Assembly: GCF_035917275.1 (NCBI RefSeq) | Contig: NZ_CP108509.1 | Span: forward strand, 186,001-250,000 | Direction of reading: 5' to 3' | DNA length: 64,000 nucleotides | Origin: Streptomyces sp. NBC_01237 | GTDB lineage: Bacteria; Actinomycetota; Actinomycetes; Streptomycetales; Streptomycetaceae | Shown here: piece by piece, positions 1-8,794 of the stretch | Layout: each line of letters starts with the position of its first letter | Position numbering within the stretch: position 1 is the first letter of the stretch | Notes under the pieces: model-generated | Told to the model about the DNA's origin: nothing | The model's database searches: none | Seen by the model: only the letters and a program-made list of their open reading frames with translations | Program-made: the position numbers and the translations under genes

Positions 1-174
1 GACAGGCGTCGGCGCTGCGTCGAAACCGCGCTCCTTCAGGGCAAGGAGGTACGCATGCAGGACGCGAATGTTGCGCGGCGCCGGGCGCTCCACCAGCGCA
101 CCACGGCGGAAAACCGCCCCGGCGTTCGCCATGCCGCCGACCAGCGCCTCGCCCTCAGCCGTCACGACGATCAC
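1..174 (-). CDS. Aminoglycoside phosphotransferase-family protein, N-terminal part
   Basis: An open frame runs off the left edge of the window, so only about the first 58 residues are visible. They contain GGMANAGAVFRRG and then a stretch with LHAYLLALKERGFDAAPTP. This matches how the APH/choline-kinase-like phosphotransferase family begins: a glycine-rich phosphate-binding strand followed by the first helix. The catalytic HxD and DFG-like motifs would lie outside the window. The start is uncertain: GTG at 174, GTG at 165 and ATG at 132 are all in frame and none has a convincing ribosome site. The substrate cannot be told. Many such Streptomyces genes act on small metabolites and not on antibiotics. 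Confidence 0.6.
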   Translation of the reverse strand, partial: MIVVTAEGEALVGGMANAGAVFRRGALVERPAPRNIRVLHAYLLALKERGFDAAPTPV

Positions 175-299
175 GCTACCGCCACATCGACCCCACGCGG
201 ACCAGGCCCCCGAAACTCCGGCACGAACAAGCACCCGAGGCCGACACAGACCAGGGTCGCCCAAGCCATGCCAAGAGACACAACCCAGGAGACTCCGGA

Positions 300-745
300 A
301 CGGTATTGCCTGTTCTTGGCGTGGATGGGGAGACGCCGTCGGATCGCTCCGCCGAGTGGCACCGGGCCCGGTGGCCCGGTGTCTTCCCGTTTCGCTGTCT
401 TCTGCTCCCGCCCCCGAGGGGCCGGGAGTCTGACGGAGACTCCACGGGCGTTTCGCGTCTCCTCCTACCGGGGGCGACGGGTGGAACAGGTACTGCGACC
501 GAATGCTCGGCGATGTTCCGGGCGGCATTGAGGTCCCGGTCCATGGACAGACCGCACGAGGTGCAGTGAACAGCCTGTCGGCGAGGATCTGGCCTGTGTT
601 TCGCCGGCCGCAGGCCGAGGATGCCTTGCTGGAGGACCGCCAGCGGTCAAGAGCCGCGAGAGCGGAGCCGTACCAGGAAACCCTGTACCCGAGCTGCCGG
701 CGCAGCTCGCCGGGACGGAGTCGAGGATGGATGGTGCGGTTGAGA
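300..745 (-). pseudogene. IS200/IS605 TnpB remnant (C-terminal part)
   Basis: Reading leftward, one frame gives RPGELRRQLGYRVSWYGSALAALDRW and then SSSKASSACG, the first half of the TnpB zinc-ribbon region. A second frame continues with HCTSCGLSMDRDLNAARNIAEH, which is the second CxxC pair and the conserved DRDxNAA RuvC-like motif. The two halves are out of phase near base 560, and no N-terminal RuvC part precedes them. This is therefore a broken relic that cannot make an active TnpB nuclease. No hairpin end or omega-RNA structure could be assigned. The tail after the motif is basic and reads through to about base 300. Confidence 0.75.
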
Positions 746-798
746 CCGGCCTTCCGCCGTACTTGTCCTCCGGCGGCGGTGACGGTGCGAGCGGCCTC

Positions 799-951
799 GT
801 TCCCCTCACCCTGGCAGAAATCCTACGGCTCCTGGACCTTGCCCATCCCCCGCTGCCCGGCACCAGTCAGTCACCCGCGCGCCGACTCCGCTGGTCCCAC
901 TGGCGCCGACGCCACCAGACCATCGCCCGCCACGGCCACGGCCAGCACCGC
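799..951 (+). pseudogene. IS701-family transposase C-terminal remnant
   Basis: A short open stretch reads PLTLAEILRLLDL, then a spacer, then RRLRWSHWRRRHQTIARHGHGQHR. This resembles the usual end of Streptomyces IS701-type DDE transposases, where a PLT-EI-RLL segment is followed by an L-WS-WRRRHQ-A-H block. Nothing upstream encodes the catalytic domain, so it is a terminal scrap. From about 952 to 1283 I recognise nothing. Together with the adjacent TnpB relic it marks an old insertion site. Confidence 0.6.
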
Positions 952-1283
952 ACCGACCTCGATCGGGTGGGTCACGAACACCACCCTGACGGAGTGACAA
1001 GTCGACAGTCTCTCTCATTTGTCCTGGTCACCGACTTGGGCGTGCAGATTGAGCGTTTTCCAACCTGCTTGCGTGCGGCGCGGGTTGGCCGGCTGCACGG
1101 AACGGAAGAGCTCCTGGCAGACGGGATGTCGACCAAGATCGCCCGTGCCGCCCGGAGCCGCGTGTGCTTGTCTACGTCTTTCATGTGACCGTGTGGGAAG
1201 TCGCCGATCAGATGCTTCTGCCGTCAAGGCGACCCAGTACGCCCTGACGCCGGACCACGCAGACATCCCCCGGGTCGGCAGCG

Positions 1284-1799
1284 TTATCCCACGACCGACC
1301 GTTTCCGTACCGCACGCCGGATGTCACGGATGACTTCGCGGCCGAGCCGGAGTATCAGAAGCGGCATGAGGATCACGAGCGCGAGCCCGGCCACGGTCAG
1401 CAGGCCGTACCCCACCCTGTCGCTCGTCACGGAGTGAGTGGTTGCCGTCTCAGGACGCCCCGGCTCGTAGCGGACGTGGATCGTGTCGCCGACGTCCGCA
1501 CCGCCGGCCTCCCAAAACTGGTAGGATAGTCCGGTGGCCGTGGTGAAACGGACTTCGATCCGCTTGCTGTGGCTGCCCTGGGGCCCAGTCACCTCGTCCT
1601 CCGCCAGGACGACTCCGTCGACGGACCGTTCATGCGCGACGCCGGCGGAGGCGCCGTTCAGCCCGTCCAGTCCTGTCCGGACGAACCCGTACCCGAGGAC
1701 GACGAACAACGCCGCCAAAGCCGTCAGGGCCACCCCGCCCACAGCTTTCCCGGCGACGCGTGCCCACCCTGCGAACCGGTACGGCCGCCGTGAGCTCAC
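1284..1799 (-). CDS. DUF3592-type membrane protein
   Basis: I place the start at GTG 1799, after a GGGAG ribosome site, which gives about 171 residues. A longer frame extends upstream, but its extra residues are low-complexity Arg/Gly/Ser and look untranslated. The protein has two membrane segments, one near residues 15-37 (VALTALAALFVVLGYGFV) and one near 130-150 (LLTVAGLALVILMPLLIL). A roughly 90-residue extracytoplasmic beta-rich part lies between them and contains VRFTTATGLSYQFWEAGG and VGDTIHVRYEPGRPETA. This two-helix layout around a GDTIxVRYxPxxP motif is typical of DUF3592 proteins. The molecular function is unknown. Confidence 0.7.
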   Translation of the reverse strand: MSSRRPYRFAGWARVAGKAVGGVALTALAALFVVLGYGFVRTGLDGLNGASAGVAHERSVDGVVLAEDEVTGPQGSHSKRIEVRFTTATGLSYQFWEAGGADVGDTIHVRYEPGRPETATTHSVTSDRVGYGLLTVAGLALVILMPLLILRLGREVIRDIRRAVRKRSVVG

Positions 1800-2209
1800 C
1801 GTCTCCCACCCGTCCCCTGAGCCACGGCCCCTCCCGTCGGACCTCGCACCGGGCGGCCTCCGCCGCGTGCTCCTCCAACAGGTTCTCCCCGTCACGCGGA
1901 GGTCTATCCGGAAAATTCTGCGTTCCCTACGCCCGGCAGTCTCACGTGACTCTGTCCCCCTCGTCCGCGGATCGGAGAGCGTCAGGTGAGACAGCCTCAA
2001 GACCCCGTGGGACGGGAACTTGCCGCGCTGTCCCGTCTCAGTGGATCTTGCCGGTAGCCGCAGTCGGGCGGCCGGTGCATGTCTGCCTGGGGTGCCACCG
2101 GAGCAAGCACCCCCACCTGGCTCGACGCGGAGCCCTCGAACCCGTTCTCCGGTCACCTGGCCCAAGCCTCACCTCGACGATCACGGGCGGACATCCAGAT
2201 CCGCGTGCG

Positions 2210-2512
2210 TCACGTCTCGGCTCGGTTCACCCGCGGCACTTCGATGTCGTAGACCAGCGCATACACGATGTCCCGGGCCTGGCGGAGGTCGTAGCCCGTC
2301 GCGTCCACGATCACCTTGACCGCCCGGATGGTGTCCCCACCCAGCATGAACATGCGCGCATCGGCCTGCGCCTCGGCCGGAACAGGCAGTGCACAGGCTC
2401 GCCGTGGATCCACGCTCCGCGGGATCTTCGGCAGCCCGCCCTCCTTCTTCCTGCCCCCGAACACCTTCGGTCCCCAACCCCTCATCCGTACGACCACTTT
2501 CGCGGAGCGCAT
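2210..2512 (-). CDS. Small protein with ribosomal L7/L12 C-terminal-like fold
   Basis: The protein is about 100 residues. Its second half reads GGDTIRAVKVIVDATGYDLRQARDIVYAL, which follows the L7/L12 C-terminal pattern (xIxAVKxIRxxTGLGLxEAKxxV). The N-terminal half is basic (KVVVRMRGWGPKVFGGRKKEGG) and lacks the L7/L12 dimerisation region and flexible hinge, so it is not the ribosomal protein itself. Streptomyces genomes carry several such short paralogues of unknown role. It overlaps the upstream gene by 31 bases on the same strand, so the two may be cotranscribed. Confidence 0.65.
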   Translation of the reverse strand: MRSAKVVVRMRGWGPKVFGGRKKEGGLPKIPRSVDPRRACALPVPAEAQADARMFMLGGDTIRAVKVIVDATGYDLRQARDIVYALVYDIEVPRVNRAET

Positions 2513-3069
2513 CCTACGCGGGACGGATGCCCGGGCAGATCCAACGTCCTCGCCAAAGCCGCGCAGGCGGCGTCGCCAGGAAGCCGTAGCCGACCACAGC
2601 TGCGAACCTCAGACCACAAGGATCGCCTGTGCGTGCACACCAGCCATGTGCAGAGGTGTGCACTGGCCATCCACTGGACCGGGTGGACGGCCTTCTCCGC
2701 GATCCAGTACGACTCGATGCGGGCCTTGAGTCGGGACTGCGCCACCGCGAATACGAGGTAGGGCAGTTCAGCTCCGCGGCCTTGAAGTCTGTAGATGCCG
2801 GACATGGTCTGCTCCACCGCCCCTGCCCAGTCCCCCACCTCATCCGACGCCGGGGAATGTCCCTCACGGATCTGGTCCAGCAATAGCGGTGAGACAAAGC
2901 CGCCGCCGTCCAGCGCGAGGCGGCGCAGGTTCATCCGGCGGGCACGCGCCGCGTGCTCCCTGATCCCCCGCGGGTCAGAACAGTCGACGACGCGCACCCC
3001 TTGCTCTTCAAGGTGGCCGTGCACACGATGGCGCCACGGGTACGCATAGCCCTTGCGCAGTACGGTCAT
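2482..3069 (-). CDS. Hypothetical protein
   Basis: This 195-residue frame has a convincing protein-like first two thirds. It begins MTVLRKGYAYPWRHRVHGHLEEQGVRVVDC, has an acidic middle (REGHSPASDEVGDWAGAVEQTM) and then LPYLVFAVAQSRLKARIESYWIAEKAV. No signal peptide or membrane segment is visible, and I do not recognise the family. The last 50 or so residues, rich in Cys and Arg, look less protein-like, and the overlap with the downstream gene suggests the C-terminus may be altered. The ATG at 3069 has no clear ribosome site. Confidence 0.45.
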   Translation of the reverse strand: MTVLRKGYAYPWRHRVHGHLEEQGVRVVDCSDPRGIREHAARARRMNLRRLALDGGGFVSPLLLDQIREGHSPASDEVGDWAGAVEQTMSGIYRLQGRGAELPYLVFAVAQSRLKARIESYWIAEKAVHPVQWMASAHLCTWLVCTHRRSLWSEVRSCGRLRLPGDAACAALARTLDLPGHPSRVGCAPRKWSYG

Positions 3070-3762
3070 GGCCTCAAGGGGAGCTCCCGGCTCGGCGAGA
3101 GAGCGAGAGAATCGACGAGATGGACCAGATCGGTCAGCAAGTGCCCGGTGAGCAGCACCGCGAAGCCCGCGAGGGGCCGGCCGCCACGCAGTTGTCCGAT
3201 GGTGGAACTCATGAGTGGCTGTTCACTGGCGATCCGTTCCGCCTCCGGTTCCGGAGAGCGGCTGACGGTGCCGGATTGTCGCCCAATGGTCCAGGGAAGG
3301 CGCTGCCAGCGCTGTTCGGTGGCCCGACAACCGCAGGTTGAGGTGTAGGAGAGGCGTCGCGCCGGAATCGCGGCGGGTGGTCACCGTGTTGAATTCTCGA
3401 TCTATTCGGCGTTCAATTCCCTTAGTTGTACGCGGAGACAGCCGTCTTCATCAGGCGCCCACAGGGTTCTCTTATATGACTGTATTGAATTGCATGTTCC
3501 TTATCCAAGCGTCACCGCAGAGGCCCCTTCGACAACATGGGAATGGTTTCGCGATTTCGGTGTATCCGTCCACATGCCTGGCATCGGCCGGGGAACCGAC
3601 CGAGCCGGGGACAACTGATTCCTGCACGTCTGCGCCCTGGGTTTCCCGGGCGGCCCTCAGGCATTCAGCACCGTTGCCCGGCTCACCGCCCCGGCAGCGG
3701 ACCGTCCTCGTGAAGGCCTGCTCGTCCTTCACCACACGTCAGCGCGAGATGAGAACCAGCTC
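3070..3762. other. Intergenic region with an AT-rich core
   Basis: No supportable gene lies here. Bases 3380-3560 are clearly richer in A/T than the surroundings, with several GAATT- and TTGAATTG-type words. That would suit the control region of the molybdenum hydroxylase genes that start at 3763. I could not fix a -35/-10 pair with confidence. Confidence 0.4.
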
Positions 3763-4587
3763 ATGGACCTGAACACGGTTCTCGAGGTGCGCGACGCGCG
3801 CCGTCATGGACCCTGGCGCCCGGGCGACGCCTGGCTCGGCGGCGGAACGTACCTCTTCTCGGAGCCACAGCCACAACTGCGTCGGCTGGTGGATCTGAGC
3901 CGTATGGGCTGGGAGCCTGTCCAATTGCTGTCCGATGGCTCGGTGGAGATCGCGGCCACATGCACGATCACACAACTGTCCCGCTTCGGCCGGACACTCG
4001 ACGCGGAAGCCGCCCCTCTCTTCGAGCAGTGCTGCCGGGCGTTCCTGGCCTCGTTCAAGATCTGGAACAGGGCGACCGTCGGCGGGAACCTGTGCACGGC
4101 TCTGCCCGCGGGGCCCATGATCTCGCTGACCACCGCGCTCGACGGCGCGTGTCTGCTCCAGGCGCAGAAGGGCACCCTGCGCAGCGTGCAGGTCGTCGAC
4201 TTCATCACCGGCGCGGGCCAAAAGGATCTCGGTGAGGGCGAACTGCTCCGTGCGGTGACGCTCCCCGCGCGAGCGCTGAGGTCGCGTACGGCGTTCCGGC
4301 AAGCGTCGCTCCACGGGCTCGGACGCTCCGGCGCCCTTGTCATCGGGGCGCGGGAGCCTGGGGAGGACGCGCTGTCCCTCACCATCACGGCCGCGACCCG
4401 ACGCCCCTTCCGCCTCAGCTTCGAACTGCCCTGCGGTGAAGCTGAGCTGCGTGCGGCGATCACGGCGGCCGTAGGGGCATCCGACTGGCTCGACGACATC
4501 CACGGACTCCCTGAGTGGCGGCGGCACATGGTCCTGCGGCTCGCCGGGCAGGTCTGTCACGAACTCACCCGAGGGGGTGTGCGATGA
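3763..4587 (+). CDS. FAD-binding subunit of a xanthine dehydrogenase-type molybdenum hydroxylase
   Basis: This 274-residue protein matches the FAD-binding domain of molybdopterin dehydrogenases (CoxM/XdhB type). Residues 24-40 contain WLGGGTYLFSEP, the first FAD-contact loop. FKIWNRATVGGNLCTALPAGPMI at about residues 98-120 is the second conserved flavin motif (ATVGGN). The C-terminal part corresponds to the CO-dehydrogenase flavoprotein C-terminal domain. The subunit would pass electrons from the iron-sulfur clusters to NAD or another acceptor. It overlaps the next gene by four bases (ATGA), so the two are translationally coupled partners. The substrate is unknown; xanthine or another N-heterocycle or aldehyde is possible. 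Confidence 0.85.
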   Translation: MDLNTVLEVRDARRHGPWRPGDAWLGGGTYLFSEPQPQLRRLVDLSRMGWEPVQLLSDGSVEIAATCTITQLSRFGRTLDAEAAPLFEQCCRAFLASFKIWNRATVGGNLCTALPAGPMISLTTALDGACLLQAQKGTLRSVQVVDFITGAGQKDLGEGELLRAVTLPARALRSRTAFRQASLHGLGRSGALVIGAREPGEDALSLTITAATRRPFRLSFELPCGEAELRAAITAAVGASDWLDDIHGLPEWRRHMVLRLAGQVCHELTRGGVR

Positions 4588-7391
4588 GCTTCAGCATCCA
4601 TGTGAACGACCAGTGCTTCGACTCCGCGCCCCGTCCCGGCCAGTGCTTGCGGACGTATCTGCGCGAATGCGGCTGGTTCGGGGTGAAGACGGGCTGTGAT
4701 GCCGGGGACTGCGGAGCCTGCACGGTCCATGTGGATGGCGAGCCGGTGCACAGCTGCCTGTACCCGGCAGTACGCGCCGAAGGCCGCAGCGTGACTACCG
4801 TTGAGGGCCTGGCGGCTCCCGAGGGGGAACTCCACTCGGTACAGAAGAAGTTCCTCGATGCTCAGGGCTTCCAGTGCGGCTTCTGCACCGCCGGATTCCT
4901 GATGACGACGGCCTCGCTGGAGGCCGAGCAGGGCAGCGAGCATGACGACGGCAAGCTGGACGACCTGCCGCGCGCCTTCAAGGGCAACCTCTGCCGCTGC
5001 ACCGGATACCGCGCCATCGAGGACGCCGTGCGGGGCGTACGGCACACCGAACCCGCGCGTGCGGGTTCGGCCGTGGGCAAGAGTCCGGGTGCGTCTGCGG
5101 GCCCGCAGGTGGTAACCGGCACCGCCCGCTACACCTTCGACGTCGAGGTGCCCGGCCTGCTCCATATGAAGTTGCTGCGCTCCCCGCACCCGCACGCCCG
5201 GATCGTGTCCATCGATACCTCCGAGGCACTTCGGGTGCCGGGCGTGCGAGCCGTCCTGACATACGAGGACGCGCCCACGACGCTGTACTCGTCGGCCCGG
5301 CACGAACATCCCAGCGTGGATCCCGACGACACGCGCGTCCTCGACGACACTGTTCGCTTCGTCGGCCAGCGCGTCGCCGCCGTCGTCGCCGACAGCGAGC
5401 AGGACGCCGAGGAGGGCTGCCGCCGCGTCATGGTGTCGTACGGCCAACTCCCCTACGTCATCGACGCGGAGGAGGCGATGGCACCTGGCGCCCCCGCCCT
5501 GCACGCCGGCAAGGGCCCGGAGACGCGAATCGCCTGCGCCGAGAGCAACGTGGCCGCTGAGGTACACGGTGAAATCGGCTGCGTCGACGACGGTTTCACC
5601 GAAGCCGCCGTCGTGCACGAAGGAACCTTCCGCACGCAGCGCGTGCAACACGCAAGTCTGGAGACGCTCGGCTGCGTCGCGTACTTCGAGCCGAAAGAGG
5701 ACGGTACCGGTGAGCGCCTGACGATCCGCTCCTCCACGCAGACCCCCTTCCTGACGCGCCGCGCGATCTGCGCCCTGTACGGGCTCGGCGAGGACGAGGT
5801 CCGAGTCGTCGCGGGGATCGTGGGAGGCAGCTTCGGTGGCAAACAGGAAATGCTCACCGAGGACATCGTCACGCTGGCCGCGCTGAAACTGCGCCGGCCG
5901 GTGAAGCTGGAGTACACCCGCGCCGAGCAGTTCCACGGGGCGACAACCCGCCACCCGTTCACCATCGACATCAAGATCGGTGCCCACTGGGATGGCACGT
6001 TGACCGCAATCCAGCTGCGGGTGGTCTCCAACACCGGCGCCTACGGCAACCACGGGCCTGCCGTGTTGTGCACCAGCGTCGGCGAGTCGTTGGCCATGTA
6101 CCGCGCACCGCACAAGAAGGTCGATGCGTTCTCGGTGTACACCAACGTCGTCCCGGCGGGCGCATTTCGGGGGTACGGGCTCGGCCAAGTGACATTCGCC
6201 CTCGAGTCGGCGATGGACGAACTGGCCCGGCGTCTCGACATGGACCCGCTGACCCTGCGGGAAAGGAACGTCATCAGGCCCGACGAGCACATGCTGAGCC
6301 CGATCGGTGAAGAGGAAGAGGACCTGAGCATCGCTTCCTACGGCCTCGACCAGTGCCTGGCCGCGATCCGCAGGGCCAGCGCCGAGGACCACAGCGCCGG
6401 CAACGCACCGGATGGATGGCTGACCGGCCAGGGCGCTGCCCTGACCATGGTCGCCACCGGCCCACCGGGCGGCCACTACGCCGACGCCGCCATCAGCCTG
6501 CTCCCTGACGGAACGTACGACCTCGCCGTCGGCACGGCCGAATTCGGCAACGGCACCGTCACCGTCCACAGGCAGATCGCAGCCGACGCGCTCCGCACCA
6601 CCATGAACCGGATCACCGTCCGACACTCCGACACCGACATCGTCCGCCACGACACCGGCGCGTTCGGTTCAACAGGCACCTTCGTGGCCGGCAGAGCAGT
6701 GCTGCTCGCAGCGGAAGGGCTCGCCGAACGTTTGCAGAGCTTCGCGGCCCGGTACACGGGCGTGGCCGAGCACATGTGCGTACTCGGCTCCGAGACCGTC
6801 GACTGCGCGGGCCGGACTCTCACACTGGAAGAGCTCCACGAAGCAGCCCACAGCGCCTGCGCGCCGGAGGCTACCGCCGCGCACGGACACTGGAGCGGCA
6901 GCCCTCGCTCGGTGGCCTTCAACGCCCACTGGTTCCGGATCGCCGTCGACCCGGACACCGGCGAGATGAGGATCCTGCGCAGCGTCCACGCCGCCGACGC
7001 CGGCAAGGTGATGAATCCCGTCCAGTGCCGCGGCCAGGTCGAGGGCGGAGTCGCCCAGGCACTGGGTGCCACGCTCTTCGAAAGCGTACGGCTCGACGAA
7101 CGCGGTGAGGTGACCACAGAAGGCTTCCGGAGCTACCGTCTGCCCCAGTTCGCCGACGTGCCGCGCACTGAGGTCCATTTCTCGGAGACCAACGATGTGA
7201 TCGGCCCACTCGGTGCCAAGTCGATGAGCGAGAGCCCATTCATCCCGGTGGCCCCCGCCTTCGCCAACGCCCTGCGCGACGCCACCGGCATCCGATTCAC
7301 CGAACTGCCGCTGACCCGCGACCGCGTCTGGCTGGCCATCGACCAGTGGGCCCGCGCTCGGAGCTCACCGTCCGAAACACACGGGGCGTAG
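4584..7391 (+). CDS. Molybdenum hydroxylase, fused 2Fe-2S and molybdopterin-binding subunit
   Basis: The start is ATG 4584, inside the stop of the FAD subunit, giving about 935 residues. Residues 1-150 hold both 2Fe-2S clusters: a plant-ferredoxin type (C38, C43, C46, C58) and the second, helical cluster (CGFC at 98-101, CRC at 137-139). From about residue 175 the chain is a complete molybdopterin-binding domain with ALTYED, GGSFGGKQEM and AFRGYGLGQ motifs. A C-terminal SMSESP segment carries the expected catalytic Glu. In many bacteria these parts are separate subunits; here they are fused, leaving a two-gene enzyme. No maturation or cofactor genes flank it. Family assignment is secure; the substrate is not. 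Confidence 0.88.
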   Translation: MSFSIHVNDQCFDSAPRPGQCLRTYLRECGWFGVKTGCDAGDCGACTVHVDGEPVHSCLYPAVRAEGRSVTTVEGLAAPEGELHSVQKKFLDAQGFQCGFCTAGFLMTTASLEAEQGSEHDDGKLDDLPRAFKGNLCRCTGYRAIEDAVRGVRHTEPARAGSAVGKSPGASAGPQVVTGTARYTFDVEVPGLLHMKLLRSPHPHARIVSIDTSEALRVPGVRAVLTYEDAPTTLYSSARHEHPSVDPDDTRVLDDTVRFVGQRVAAVVADSEQDAEEGCRRVMVSYGQLPYVIDAEEAMAPGAPALHAGKGPETRIACAESNVAAEVHGEIGCVDDGFTEAAVVHEGTFRTQRVQHASLETLGCVAYFEPKEDGTGERLTIRSSTQTPFLTRRAICALYGLGEDEVRVVAGIVGGSFGGKQEMLTEDIVTLAALKLRRPVKLEYTRAEQFHGATTRHPFTIDIKIGAHWDGTLTAIQLRVVSNTGAYGNHGPAVLCTSVGESLAMYRAPHKKVDAFSVYTNVVPAGAFRGYGLGQVTFALESAMDELARRLDMDPLTLRERNVIRPDEHMLSPIGEEEEDLSIASYGLDQCLAAIRRASAEDHSAGNAPDGWLTGQGAALTMVATGPPGGHYADAAISLLPDGTYDLAVGTAEFGNGTVTVHRQIAADALRTTMNRITVRHSDTDIVRHDTGAFGSTGTFVAGRAVLLAAEGLAERLQSFAARYTGVAEHMCVLGSETVDCAGRTLTLEELHEAAHSACAPEATAAHGHWSGSPRSVAFNAHWFRIAVDPDTGEMRILRSVHAADAGKVMNPVQCRGQVEGGVAQALGATLFESVRLDERGEVTTEGFRSYRLPQFADVPRTEVHFSETNDVIGPLGAKSMSESPFIPVAPAFANALRDATGIRFTELPLTRDRVWLAIDQWARARSSPSETHGA

Positions 7392-7975
7392 GCAGTGTAG
7401 TGTCCCAGGGTTTCCGGACAGCCACTGACACACTCCCTGCGCGAGTAGTAGGCAAGTCCTGCGGGTGCGTGGGGTTGACGGGTCAGCGTTTGCGTTTGCG
7501 TTTGCGGGTGAGGCTGGCTCTTGCAGTGTTACGGACTCGTCGAAGTGTGCCCCGCAGTTCCGGCGGTGCCGGGCGCCGGTTGGTCAGGAACGGTATCCCC
7601 AGTTCACCCAGAGCGCCGTGGGGCCGCACGGGGGGCAACGCTCAACGTCCCTGATGTCATGAAGGGGCTCCCTGCCACCTGGGACGTGGTTTGGATTCCT
7701 TGCTGATCCGTGAGCGTGCTCGAAGGAGCGGCCCGAGGAACCCTGCCTTCGGCTTTCGCCGCCGCAGCCCGAACTCCCGGGCCGCCCCGCCTTTCCCGGA
7801 TTGCTGAGACCTCGTTCCCACCGCTGCGGTCACGGAGCCGACCACGGCGGAACGCCTCCCCCCTCGGCCTCCGGCGCCGGCTTGCCCATGAGACCGAAGC
7901 CGGAGCCATGTCCCGACACGTGACGAACACGCCCGGGACCGCAGACCCGGGCGCCTCGGCTGTCGTGGCCGACGG
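7392..7975. other. Intergenic region with a short basic-tailed reading-frame remnant
   Basis: No intact gene is supported. On the minus strand, about 7638 to 7483, a roughly 50-codon open stretch ends RASLTRKRKRKR and stop; the tail is encoded by a triple GTTTGC-type hexamer repeat. It could be the end of a decayed gene, but no domain is recognisable. The rest of the interval shows nothing I can name. It separates the plus-strand molybdenum hydroxylase from the convergent phosphonate transporter genes. Confidence 0.35.
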
Positions 7976-8794
7976 TCAGGCAAGGCGCAGCCGCACCCAT
8001 GCCGACAGCCGGTCGACAGCGACGATCAGGACCAGCACCACCATGATGTGGGTCAGCATCTCGTCGAACTGGAACAGCTTGATCGACTGGTTGATCAGGA
8101 AGCCGATCCCGCCCGCGCCGACGAGGCCGAGTACCAGGGACGCACGTACATTGACGTCGAGCCGGTACAGCAGCAGTCCGATCAGCTGGGGCATCACGGT
8201 GGGCAGCAGGGCGTGCGCCGCTATCTGGATCCGGCCCGCACCCGCTGATCTCAGGGCCTGGACCGGACCGGGATCGGCGTCCTCCAGCGCCTCCGCCCAC
8301 AGCTTGCCCATCACACCGATGTTGTGGAGAAGCAACGCCAGTACGCCGGGGAAGGGCCCGAGTCCAACGGCGGTGACGAAGATCAGGGCGAAGACCACAT
8401 CGGGTACGGCACGCAGGAACGACAACAGGGAGCGCGCCGCCTGGTAGACAGCCGCCGAGGGTGCGGTGCCGCGTGCCGCGAGCAGGGCCAGGAGGAGCGA
8501 GAACGGCACGGACAGGGTCGTGCCGAGCAGCCCGATCCACAGAGTGACCAGAGCGCCGTTGAGACTGGGTTCCAGGACGCCCCAGCTCAGATCGGGCGGG
8601 ATCGCGTCGCCCAGGAAGTCCGCGATGCCGCCCCAGCCTTCGGCCAGCGCGCCGAAGGACATGTCGGTGGTGTTCCACGCGACGACATGAGCGGTGATCA
8701 GCACGGCGGTGACGGCGGCGCCGATCGCCGCGGCCCGCGGCCGGGCCGGCTTCGCCGGGACGGGCAGCCCTCGTGGCTCGCTGAGATCGATCAT
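7976..8794 (-). CDS. phnE: Phosphonate-type ABC transporter permease
   Basis: This 272-residue protein has about six predicted membrane helices. It carries a MetI-like permease EAA-type loop near residues 165-190 (WAEALEDADPGPVQALRSAGAGRIQIAAHALLP) and the PhnE-typical VRASLVLGLVGAGGIGFLI near the C-terminus. It would form the membrane channel for a phosphonate, phosphite or phosphate-ester importer. The gene overlaps the ATPase gene by four bases and is the last gene of a minus-strand phnD-phnC-phnE operon. Only one permease is present, so it would have to work as a homodimer. Confidence 0.9.
   Translation of the reverse strand: MIDLSEPRGLPVPAKPARPRAAAIGAAVTAVLITAHVVAWNTTDMSFGALAEGWGGIADFLGDAIPPDLSWGVLEPSLNGALVTLWIGLLGTTLSVPFSLLLALLAARGTAPSAAVYQAARSLLSFLRAVPDVVFALIFVTAVGLGPFPGVLALLLHNIGVMGKLWAEALEDADPGPVQALRSAGAGRIQIAAHALLPTVMPQLIGLLLYRLDVNVRASLVLGLVGAGGIGFLINQSIKLFQFDEMLTHIMVVLVLIVAVDRLSAWVRLRLA

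Noticed and set aside
300..745. An active TnpB/omega-RNA nuclease system
   Set aside because: The N-terminal RuvC part is absent and the zinc-ribbon region is frameshifted, so no functional nuclease can be made.
4557..6650. A 697-codon minus-strand frame opposite the molybdenum hydroxylase
   Set aside because: Low-complexity composition and the strong iron-sulfur and molybdopterin motifs on the plus strand show that it is a shadow.
7483..7638. A 50-codon minus-strand frame ending in repeated Arg-Lys, considered as a transposase end
   Set aside because: Beyond the basic tail there is no diagnostic motif, so I only mention it in the gap description.
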